DNA from: Thermoanaerobaculum sp964488355
Lineage (GTDB): Bacteria > Acidobacteriota > Thermoanaerobaculia > Thermoanaerobaculales > Thermoanaerobaculaceae
NCBI GenBank assembly: GCA_964488355.1
Contig: CAZAUJ010000014.1
Span: 1-64,000 of the forward strand
Reading direction: 5' to 3'
Length of the DNA: 64,000 nucleotides
The stretch's first letter is position 1, and every line of letters starts with the position of its first letter. Positions 8,440 through 16,125 of the stretch are shown in pieces. The position numbers and the translations under genes were made by a program. The notes under the pieces are model-generated. The model did no database searches and had not been told where the DNA came from. It saw only the letters and a list, made by a program, of their open reading frames with translations.

Positions 8440-9924
8440 ATGAGACAAAGATTCGTTCTAGTCCTCGCGTGTTCTTTGTCAGCCGGAGCGGTGGTGGGCC
8501 AACCGTTTCCGGCCCAGGCTGGGCAGGCCTTTTACCAGGCGGTGGGCTTGGGGCTTGCTCCCCTGTGGAGGCTGCTGCTTCGGAGCTTTACGAAAAGCAG
8601 TTCATCACCCATTGGCTTTTCCACCGGCCAGCGCTGGCCGCTGACATCAACGAGGACCTGGTGGGCGAGCCCCCACGGGGCGCTGCTCCATGCTGAAACT
8701 CACCGACGCACTCCAGGCGCCGGAAATGTATGCCACCTGTTCGAATGTGCCCAAGCTGCAGGTGAACGCCAGCTACGCCCCGGGGAGACAACACCGACCT
8801 GACCAACTACTGGGGTACTTGGGTGAAAAGCCCCACAGCCCAGGCGGTGCAGGCGTGGTTGGGGGCTCCGGCCTACTTCAAGCTGTGGATCAACGTACCT
8901 TGGTGGGCTCCCGCACCAGCGGGGGACCCAAGCCTTACACGGAGGAGGGGTTCAAGCTGTCAGCGAGCTTGCGGGCAGGCTGGAACCTCATCGTGTTCAA
9001 ACATGGGTACCCCCAGCTGGGCCCGGTGGGTGACCCCGACCCCAACACCCTTAACACGTACTTCTCGCTGCGCTTCGTGTGGGCGGATACGCTGACGCCA
9101 GTGACCAACCTGGTGGCCAGCTTTGACCCGGACCCCAGCTGCGACGACCGGGCACCGCTGCGTACCACCACCTACACCCGCGTGCTCATCCCGTCCCTGG
9201 CGCACCTGCCGGGAGTCGGGGGCTCCCAGTGGCGCAGTGACCTGGAGCTTTACAACGGCACCCACATGAGCTGGGAGGCGCGGGTAAACCACTACCGCGA
9301 GGGAAGCAACGGCAATGCCGCCGCCAGCCGGGCCGTCACCTTGGGGCCCTTCGAGGCCAGCGTGTTTACCAACGCGCTCCACAGCTCCGAGCTCTTTGGC
9401 CTGGCGGAAAACCAGAAGGGCTACGCCTGGATCAACGGCGGGTACTACTGCCTGCTGAAGTACGCCGGCGCCAAGGCCAAGGTTTACAACCAGGCCCCTT
9501 CTGGCACCTTTGGCATGGAGGTCCGGTCCTTTCCGTCTACAACTCCACCTGGAGTGGTCACTTTTTCAACCTGCGCAACCGTGGCTACCGCACCAACCTG
9601 GCGGTGATTCCTTGGCCCAACCAGGGCTCCCAGTGCCGCCTGGAGCTGATCCTGCAGGCGCCGGAGTTCGGGGTGTTGCGGCGGGAATGGCCCACGGACC
9701 CAAGCCAGCGCCTGGCTGGTCTGGCACAGCTCAACGACGTTTTTGCGTACTTTGGAGTGGGCACCGTGGCCACCAAGCGAGCGATCCTTTACCTGCGTGT
9801 TTTGCAGAAAAACCCAGAGCTGGTGGGAGTGTTCCCCTACGTCACCATTAACGACAACGGCACCTCCGACCCCCTTTTCCGCTACGTGGGCTATTCACCT
9901 GCTGCCCCGCCCATTTTCCCCTAA
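8440..9924 (+). pseudogene. frameshifted secreted-protein gene, unknown function
   Basis: A signal peptide opens in frame at ATG 8440 (MRQRFVLVLACSLSAGAVVG). Protein-like sequence then jumps between frames: ELYEKQFITHWLF near 8580-8620, KLTDALQAPEMYATC from 8693, DNTDLTNYWGTWVKSPTAQ near 8787-8840, then a long clean stretch about 8900-9515 (RVLIPSLAHLPGVGG, WRSDLELYN), and finally SVYNSTWSGHFFNLRNRGYR to the stop at 9924 in another frame. At least five frameshifts are needed. The WRSDL/NLRNRGYRTNLAV blocks look like repeated beta-sandwich modules seen in secreted proteins of this type of bacterium (inference). The neighbours are intact, so decay is local. Confidence 0.75.
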
Positions 9925-9951
9925 GGCGGTGGCCGCCTGGGGCGGGGCAGG

Positions 9952-10569
9952 CTACTCGCGCGGCTTGATGACCACCTGGATTCCCGAGCCCTGCAACAGC
10001 TTGGCAAACTTGCGCGCATCGATCTCTTCGCCCACGATGCTGCCGTAGTGCATGGGGATGGCGAGCTTGGGCTTGATGCTTTTGGCCGCGTCGGCTGCTT
10101 CCTGAGCGGTCATGACGTAGGTGCCGGAAACGGGTAGCAGGGCCACGTCGGGTGCCAGGTTGGCCATTTCCGGGATAAAGTCGCTATCACCCGCGTGGTA
10201 AATACTGATGCCCTCCACGGTGAACAGGTACCCGAGCCCGCCGTAGCTTCTGGGATGGAACTGCTTGGCCAGGTTGTACGCCGGCAAGGCCCGGACGGTG
10301 ACGCCGGCAAAGGTCTTGGTTTGCCCGGCCGCCATCACCTGCACACCGGCCAGCTTGGCCGCCACCATGGCCGGCCCAACGATGACGGTGGTGTCTTTGC
10401 GGATCTTGGCCACGTCCTCCGGCGAGCAGTGGTCAAAGTGGTCGTGGGTGATGAGGATGAGGTCGGCTTTGGGCTGACCATCGGCAAGGCGAAAAGGGTC
10501 CACGTAGATGACCGGTGGTCCATCCCAGCGGAAGGTGTCGTGCCCCAGCCAATGGAGTTTTTCCACCAT
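9952..10569 (-). CDS. metallo-beta-lactamase fold hydrolase (UlaG-like)
   Basis: A 205-residue MBL-fold hydrolase. It has the metal motif HDHFDH, then a single Asp in YHAGDSDF and a final His in PMHYGS, which is the UlaG/YtnP-like arrangement acting on small phosphoester or lactone-like substrates; the substrate is unknown. Start ATG 10569 is preferred because AAGGAGGTG lies directly upstream. An earlier in-frame start at 10626 would add 19 residues resembling a signal peptide, but it overlaps that ribosome site. It is divergent from the PQQ-repeat gene. Confidence 0.82.
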   Translation of the reverse strand: MVEKLHWLGHDTFRWDGPPVIYVDPFRLADGQPKADLILITHDHFDHCSPEDVAKIRKDTTVIVGPAMVAAKLAGVQVMAAGQTKTFAGVTVRALPAYNLAKQFHPRSYGGLGYLFTVEGISIYHAGDSDFIPEMANLAPDVALLPVSGTYVMTAQEAADAAKSIKPKLAIPMHYGSIVGEEIDARKFAKLLQGSGIQVVIKPRE

Positions 10570-10681
10570 GCCCACCTCCTTGGTTGCAGCCAGCAGCAAA
10601 GGCAAAAACAACATTGCTCCACACATGCCTCACCTCGTATGGCAGCCTATGCTAGCATGGAGCGCAGGACAGGAGGCAACC

Positions 10682-11089
10682 ATGAGAAAGGCACTGGTGG
10701 TGGTGGCAATGCTTTCTCTTTTTTCCTTGCCGGCCGGAGCGGAAACCGTCGCCTTACAGCTGGAGCTGAAGGGCGTGAAAAAACCGGAGCAAAAGGTTTA
10801 CGGCCTTGACGTGAGCAGTGGCCAAGTGGTCTGGGAGCGCCGTTTTGCTGAGGAAGTGAACTTCGTGGAGAAGGTTAAGGCTGGCCTGCTGGTGGGTTGC
10901 GATGACGGCACCTTACATCTTTTGGACCCGCAAAGCGGCGAGGTGCGCTGGACGGTCAAGCTGGGACAAAAGGAGGAAAAGGTCAACACCTTCCGCGGGG
11001 AGTTTGCCGGGGGCTATCTGGTCTCCCACCACAACGAGGTGCTGTGGTTCGTCTCACCCAAGGGTGAGTTGCTTTGGAGCCTGGACTAG
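10682..11089 (+). CDS. secreted PQQ-like beta-propeller repeat protein, short
   Basis: A 135-residue protein with a signal peptide (MRKALVVVAMLSLFSLPAGA) and PQQ/WD-type repeat sequence: VYGLDVSSGQVVWERRF, LHLLDPQSGEVRWTVKL and FVSPKGELLWSLD. Three repeats are far fewer than a closed propeller needs, so it may oligomerise or be a shortened BamB-like or dehydrogenase-like relative. ATG 10682 has AGGAGG upstream. Its stop overlaps the end of the opposite 769-aa gene by 4 bp. Function unknown. Confidence 0.72.
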   Translation: MRKALVVVAMLSLFSLPAGAETVALQLELKGVKKPEQKVYGLDVSSGQVVWERRFAEEVNFVEKVKAGLLVGCDDGTLHLLDPQSGEVRWTVKLGQKEEKVNTFRGEFAGGYLVSHHNEVLWFVSPKGELLWSLD

Positions 11090-13395
11090 CGGGGGGAACG
11101 CTGGGGGGCGCACAACAGGCAGGCGAGGTAGCCCTCCCGATGGCGCAGGGGCGCAAGGGGCAGGGTGGCGCCAGCGGAATCGCGTCGCAGCGCGTGATAC
11201 AGCTTGGCCAGCTCTTGGCGTTGGCGAAAGAGCCAAGCCTCCAGGGGTTCGTTGGCCGCTTCGGCCGCTGGCACCAACGGCACACGAAAGGCGCTGATGA
11301 GGGCGTCCAGCTCTTCCTGCCAGAGGCCCAGGTACCAGGCGCGCTTGCCGTCGTCTTCCACGGCCGATACCACGCACAGCTGGGGATCGATTTCGGCCGG
11401 TAAGGAAAGAGGCCCGCTGGTTGGCTCGCTGAGGCGGCGCAGAGTGCTGAGCATAGGGGTACCGGGGGGGAGCATGGCTACCCCGGCCGGAGCCTGTTCC
11501 CAAGCCACCAGCTCGTACAAGGGGGAAGGTTCCAGGCCCTTTAGGTGGGCTACCCCCAAAAAGCGCACTCCTGCCCAAGGGCCTTCGCCGGTTCCCGTCC
11601 GCACCGGCAGGACCAACCAGCGCAGCCCCCAAGCTTGCGTCTGCCCCACGGGAGCGTCGGTCCACTCCAGCTCCAGCTCCCGCAGGAAAGCTTCCGTCAC
11701 CACCGTCCCCAGGTTCTGGAGCTGCCCGCCTTCCAGGAGGTAAGCCCCGGAGGGACGTTGCTCCATGTCGGCAGGCGCGCGCGCGGCGGAGCGCACCGGT
11801 TCGAGGAACTGCAGAACCCGGTGGAGCTCGTAGCCGCGGGCCACCAGGAACTCGGCAATGTCCTCCACCTCCTTGGCGCTTTTGCCGGTGGTCAGGCGGG
11901 ACAGCTCCACCAGACCCGGACCGAAGAACTCAAAGCGCACCTCCTCCCCGCTCAGCATGGGCATCAGGTGGTAAGTCCCCACGTTGCAGGCCATGCGCAG
12001 GCCACGGTCGAAGGGGCACCCTTCCTCTCGCAGCTTCTCGTAGGCCAAGCGAGCGTGGGTAGCCGCGGCGAGGACGGCGCGGGCGCGACGAGCGGAAAAA
12101 AACGCGCCGTCGCCCAGGAACTTTTCTAGGCGCAGGCGATACTGGCGGCGCCAGTTTTCCCACTGGTGCTGAAAACGCAGGAGAAAATAAAGGGCCATTA
12201 ACTCGGCCCGCTGGCCGCGGCGACGGACCTGCTCCACGATTTCGGAAAAGTCCACCAGGTCGTAAACCAGGCCGAAGCGTCGCACAGCCGAGGGCAGCAC
12301 GCTGGGGGAGGTGAAGTCCAGTGGGCGAGTGGAGGGGGAAAGACTCACCACTTGCCCACCCGTGCGCGTCACCAGGCGGGTACCTTGGCTGGTTACCGGC
12401 AACACGCGGGCGCGCAAGCTGGCCACCACCTCGAAGCGGCGCAGCCGCCCTCCCAGGTCTTCCAGCAAAGCAAACAGCTCGGCCGAGAGTCTGGGGGTGC
12501 TGGGGTGGGGCCAGCTGGCCAAAAGGCGCAGGGTAGGTGGATGAAAGAGAAGGGCGGCGGAGGAGAGGGAAGGAGCTTCCTCGCACAGCAGCCCAGCCAC
12601 CTGGTCAAAGCTCGGATCCTTGCGGCGGAGGGTGTCCAGCTTTTCCCTTGCTTGCTCCACCACCCGGCGAAACTGGAAAGGCTCCAGCCCTAGCGTACCG
12701 GCTAGGTACCAGTCCAGCTCCTGGCCCTCGCTGGTGGGACGCTGGCTCACCAGCGGCAGCAGGTCCTGCCGTATCAGCTGGCCCAGGCGGCAGCCCGCCT
12801 CCGGCTCCACCCACGGTGCCGTCTGCCGCAGCTGGCGGGTAGCTTGCTGCTCCGCTTGCTCGCAAAGCTCGGCCACGCGCTGGGCCGAAAGGTAAACCAC
12901 CCTGGCGAGGGAGGCCCAGGGTATCCCTGGCTGCCAGCTGATGATCTCTGCCGGCAACTGAGTGAAGCGCTGGGCACACTCGCGGGAAAGGGCCAGCCAG
13001 AGGATTTCGGGCAAAAGCCTACCGAGGTCCTGCTCCAGGACGCGGGTAAAGAGGGGAACCCACTTCTCCACCCAGGCGACTCGGGACGCCATAAGGGCCT
13101 GCTTGTCGAAGGGCTGGTTTTGGAGCACGGCCACGCGGTAGCGTGCTTCCTCCACCAGCAACCTGCCCAGCTCCCGTGCCAGTGCCTCCCAGGCAGCGGT
13201 CACCTGGAAGGGGTAAGCAAGGGCCACCACCGTGCGCTCATCCTCGGCGTACAACCAAAAAGGAGCGGGGACGCGGGTGGCGGTTTGGCCGAAGTAGATG
13301 CGCCAGCCGCCAGCCCGCTCGGCAGGGGTAAGGTAGGGTCCCAAGGCCTCCGGTGCCTGCAGCACGTGCTCTACGGTGGCCGCGGGAAGCTCCAT
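11086..13395 (-). CDS. large protein with divergent class III nucleotidyl cyclase domain
   Basis: A 769-residue protein I cannot place in a named family. Residues about 370-505 look like a divergent class III cyclase: VYDLVDFS matches the cyclase FADIVGFT strand and keeps the metal Asp (D379), EKFLGDG keeps the second Asp (D429), and FFGPGLVELSRL matches LGNTVNVAARLE but keeps only the Arg (R500), with Val for the transition-state Asn. The N-terminal 350 residues are helical and unknown, with a beta region near 265-350. Residues 550-769 are a further unassigned region. No membrane helix or signal peptide is evident. It may bind nucleotides or be an inactive scaffold. Confidence 0.6.
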   Translation of the reverse strand: MELPAATVEHVLQAPEALGPYLTPAERAGGWRIYFGQTATRVPAPFWLYAEDERTVVALAYPFQVTAAWEALARELGRLLVEEARYRVAVLQNQPFDKQALMASRVAWVEKWVPLFTRVLEQDLGRLLPEILWLALSRECAQRFTQLPAEIISWQPGIPWASLARVVYLSAQRVAELCEQAEQQATRQLRQTAPWVEPEAGCRLGQLIRQDLLPLVSQRPTSEGQELDWYLAGTLGLEPFQFRRVVEQAREKLDTLRRKDPSFDQVAGLLCEEAPSLSSAALLFHPPTLRLLASWPHPSTPRLSAELFALLEDLGGRLRRFEVVASLRARVLPVTSQGTRLVTRTGGQVVSLSPSTRPLDFTSPSVLPSAVRRFGLVYDLVDFSEIVEQVRRRGQRAELMALYFLLRFQHQWENWRRQYRLRLEKFLGDGAFFSARRARAVLAAATHARLAYEKLREEGCPFDRGLRMACNVGTYHLMPMLSGEEVRFEFFGPGLVELSRLTTGKSAKEVEDIAEFLVARGYELHRVLQFLEPVRSAARAPADMEQRPSGAYLLEGGQLQNLGTVVTEAFLRELELEWTDAPVGQTQAWGLRWLVLPVRTGTGEGPWAGVRFLGVAHLKGLEPSPLYELVAWEQAPAGVAMLPPGTPMLSTLRRLSEPTSGPLSLPAEIDPQLCVVSAVEDDGKRAWYLGLWQEELDALISAFRVPLVPAAEAANEPLEAWLFRQRQELAKLYHALRRDSAGATLPLAPLRHREGYLACLLCAPQRSPR

Positions 13396-13404
13396 GTTGC
13401 CATT

Positions 13405-14934
13405 CTAGACCTGGCGGCGAGCCACCAGCTCCCGGTAGGCCAGAGCCTCGGCCAGGTGAGGCGCGCGCACCTTTTCGCTGCCATCCAAGTCAGCGATGGT
13501 GCGTGCCACTTTCAGCACGCGGTGGGCGCCGCGGGCCGTGAGACCCAGCCGCTCCACCGCTTGTTGCAGGAGTCGCTGGCCCTCCGCATCGGGCAGGCAA
13601 AAAGCCTTCACCTCCGAAGGCAGCAGCTGGGCGTTGGTCCTGCGGCCGGTGCCGGCTAGCCTGGCTGCTTGCCGGGCCCTGGCAGCTACCACCCGCGCGC
13701 GCACGCTGGCCGAGGACTCGCCCTGTGCCTGCCCCATAAGCTCAAAAAAGCGGACTGGCTGCACCTCCAGGTGCATGTCGATGCGATCCAACAGCGGGCC
13801 CGAAAGGCGCGAGCGGTACCGAGCAATGGCGTGGGGCGAGCAGCGGCAGGCGCGCCGTGGGTCGCCCAAAAAGCCACAGGGACAGGGGTTGGCGGCGGCT
13901 ACCAGTTGGAAGCGGGCCGGGAAGGTGAGGGAGGCGCTGGCCCGAGCGATGACCACCCGGCCCGACTCCAAAGGCTGCCGCAGCACCTCCAGCACGTCCC
14001 GCCGGAACTCGGTGAGCTCGTCGAGAAAAAGCACCCCGTTATGGGCGAGGGAAATCTCGCCCGGACGGGGGATTGGCCCTCCCCCTACCAGGCCGGCGGC
14101 GGAAATGGTGTGGTGCGGGGCGCGAAAGGGTCGGGTGGCCATGAGGCCCTCGGGGCGCGGGGCGAGGGGTGTCACCGAATAAACCTTGGTTGTTTCCAAA
14201 GCCTCCTGCTCGGAGAGAGGTGGCAGGATTCCCGGAAGCCTTTGGGCGAGCATGGTCTTGCCTGCCCCGGGCGGGCCAATCAGCAGCAGGTGGTGCCCGC
14301 CGGCGGCCGCCACTTCCAGGGCCCTTTTGGCATACGCTTGACCAGCCACCTCTGCCAGGTCCAGCTCCAAGCAGGTTTCCGGTTGCCAAGGGTTGATGGC
14401 GTCCCCAAGAGCGGTGGCAAGCTGCCTTTCGCCCCGAAGGAAGGCCACCACTTCCGCAAGGTGGGAGGCGGCCAACGCCTGAGCTCCTCTCACCACCGTC
14501 GCCTCCCGCAGGTTGGCCCTGGGCAGCAGGACCTGAGCCTGGCATTGGGTCGCCGCCTCCACGATGGGCAGCACCCCGCGCACGGGGCGCAGGCTGCCGT
14601 CCAAGGAAAGCTCCCCCAAGAGCCAGAGACCGGGTTGGGGCGGTGCGGGCAGGAACCCGGCGGCCCCCAGCACCCCCACGGCCATGGCCAGGTCGAGGAG
14701 GGAACCCTCCTTGCGCTCTTCCGCCGGCGAGAGGTTCACCACGACCGAGCGGGTGGACAGCTCTGCCCCCAGCTGGCGCAACGCCGCCACCACGCGCTCG
14801 CGTGCTTCGCGCACGGCCGCATCCGGCAAGCCCACCACGACCAGATTGGGCAAGCCTTGGTGGGCTTCCACCTCCACTTGAATGGGAAGGGCTTCCACCC
14901 CACGGGGAACCGCAGAACACACCTTCACGACCAT
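13405..14934 (-). CDS. comM: YifB/ComM family Mg chelatase-like AAA+ ATPase
   Basis: A 509-residue ComM-type AAA+ helicase-like ATPase linked to branch migration during natural transformation. It has the N-terminal Lon-S5-like fold (SAVPRGVEALPIQVEVEAH; GLPNLVVVGLPDAAVREARE), the Walker A motif GPPGAGKTMLAQRLPG, the family block FRAPHHTISAAGLVGGG, Walker B VLFLDELTEF, and a C-terminal MgChI domain with a CxC-rich zinc segment CPCGFLGDPRRACRCS. ATG 14934 is the first start with this family N-terminus and has GGGAGG 6 nt upstream; longer upstream reading is unrelated. Confidence 0.95.
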   Translation of the reverse strand: MVVKVCSAVPRGVEALPIQVEVEAHQGLPNLVVVGLPDAAVREARERVVAALRQLGAELSTRSVVVNLSPAEERKEGSLLDLAMAVGVLGAAGFLPAPPQPGLWLLGELSLDGSLRPVRGVLPIVEAATQCQAQVLLPRANLREATVVRGAQALAASHLAEVVAFLRGERQLATALGDAINPWQPETCLELDLAEVAGQAYAKRALEVAAAGGHHLLLIGPPGAGKTMLAQRLPGILPPLSEQEALETTKVYSVTPLAPRPEGLMATRPFRAPHHTISAAGLVGGGPIPRPGEISLAHNGVLFLDELTEFRRDVLEVLRQPLESGRVVIARASASLTFPARFQLVAAANPCPCGFLGDPRRACRCSPHAIARYRSRLSGPLLDRIDMHLEVQPVRFFELMGQAQGESSASVRARVVAARARQAARLAGTGRRTNAQLLPSEVKAFCLPDAEGQRLLQQAVERLGLTARGAHRVLKVARTIADLDGSEKVRAPHLAEALAYRELVARRQV

Positions 14935-15065
14935 GACAACCTCCCGACGTGGGTGGACGGTAAGGGAAGTATGATTGTGAGGCCGAGGACTGTCAAGATG
15001 AACGCAGCCGACCCGCGGGTAAGGCTTTTGGCTCGGGAGCTGGAAGCCGTTCTGTCCCAGAAGCT

Positions 15066-15575
15066 TCAGGAACCGGTGGGCTGCTGGCCGTTGCTGGTGG
15101 GCTTGCTGGGGCTTTTTTGGGGGTTGGCTTTGCTCTTCTCCGCCCGGTAAAGCTCCAGCGCCCAGCGGCCCCAGCCTGCCAGACGAGGCGCCAGCGTGCC
15201 TTTCACCTGAAAGCCGCCCGCTGCCGCCAGGCCCAAAAGCAGCGCCGTCATGGCCAGGCTCAGGGCGGCGGTGGCCAGGGCACCGAAAACCCGATCCAAC
15301 CAGCCAAAACCCAGCGCCTGGAGGGCTCGCCGCAAGCCGGCGGCGGCCAACCACACGAGCAGGGCGGCCACTGCCCCTGTTCCCACCGCGGTCAGCACCC
15401 TCTGCGCGGTGCTGGCGGGCGGTGAAAACAACAGCTCCGCCAGCGCCGGCCCCGCCCAGTGGCCTACGAGCAGGCCACAGCTTACCGACAGTACCGCCGC
15501 CGAAAGGCGCATAAACCCCCAGAAGGCGCCCAGGATGGCCAAGCCCACGGTGAGGCCGAGCACTAGCGCGTCCAC
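15066..15575 (-). CDS. cvpA: CvpA family membrane protein
   Basis: A 169-residue protein with four predicted membrane helices. It starts MDALVLGLTVGLAILGAFWGF and carries the family pattern LAAAGLRRALQALGFGWLDRVFGALATA. CvpA was first linked to colicin V production and purF expression in E. coli and is now tied to envelope stress tolerance. A GTG start at 15575 fits the family N-terminus. The C-terminal tail is short and polar. It lies upstream of comM on the same strand with a 131-bp gap, in which I see no further gene. Confidence 0.82.
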   Translation of the reverse strand: MDALVLGLTVGLAILGAFWGFMRLSAAVLSVSCGLLVGHWAGPALAELLFSPPASTAQRVLTAVGTGAVAALLVWLAAAGLRRALQALGFGWLDRVFGALATAALSLAMTALLLGLAAAGGFQVKGTLAPRLAGWGRWALELYRAEKSKANPQKSPSKPTSNGQQPTGS

Positions 15576-15627
15576 CTGCCCATGATAACGCCAGCTTTGC
15601 TAAACTGGCAGGCAAAGGAGGTGGGAT

Positions 15628-16125
15628 GTGAGTTTTTTGCCTGAGCCTTTGCATCCGGCAGTGGTGCATTTTCCCATTGCCCTTACCCTGGCAGCCCTGC
15701 TGTTCGAGCTGCTGGGTTTTTTCTCCAGGACAAGGACCTTGGCTTCTGCCGTGCCAGTTCTCGTGCTTTTTGCCGCGTTGGGGGCAACAGCAGCAGTGAT
15801 AAGCGGTAACTGGTCCGAGGAGGAAGCGGTGGTCCCTGCCCAGGCGCGGGCAGTTTTGGAACAACATGAGGAGCTGGGCGAAAAGGTAATGGTAGGGCTA
15901 TGGCTTTTGACTGCCCTGCGCTTTGCCCTTGGGCGGCTGGAGCGCTTTTCTTCCTGGGTGCGGGTTATCATGTTGCTTTTGCTGGCGTTGGCTGCAGGCG
16001 CGGTTGGGTGGAACGGCAAGCTGGGCGGGGAGCTCGTGTTTCGCCACGGCGTGGGCACGCAGCTTTCCTTGGCGTTGCCGTCTGCCACCCCTGCCAGCCG
16101 TGGCCATGAGCAGGTTGAGCATTAG
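15628..16125 (+). CDS. DUF2231 family membrane protein
   Basis: A 165-residue membrane protein. LHPAVVHFPIALTLAALLFE is the DUF2231 signature, a family of four-helix membrane proteins with a conserved His pair that may bind heme or metal. Further helices are near 42-60, 90-105 and 112-130. GTG 15628 has AAAGGAGGTGGG upstream. It overlaps the sulfatase gene by 20 nt, so the two are probably co-translated. The precise function is unknown. Confidence 0.78.
   Translation: MSFLPEPLHPAVVHFPIALTLAALLFELLGFFSRTRTLASAVPVLVLFAALGATAAVISGNWSEEEAVVPAQARAVLEQHEELGEKVMVGLWLLTALRFALGRLERFSSWVRVIMLLLLALAAGAVGWNGKLGGELVFRHGVGTQLSLALPSATPASRGHEQVEH

Noticed and set aside
14998..15150. A 50-residue open frame with a possible membrane helix on the plus strand
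   Set aside because: Most of it overlaps the CvpA gene in antisense and there is no ribosome site.
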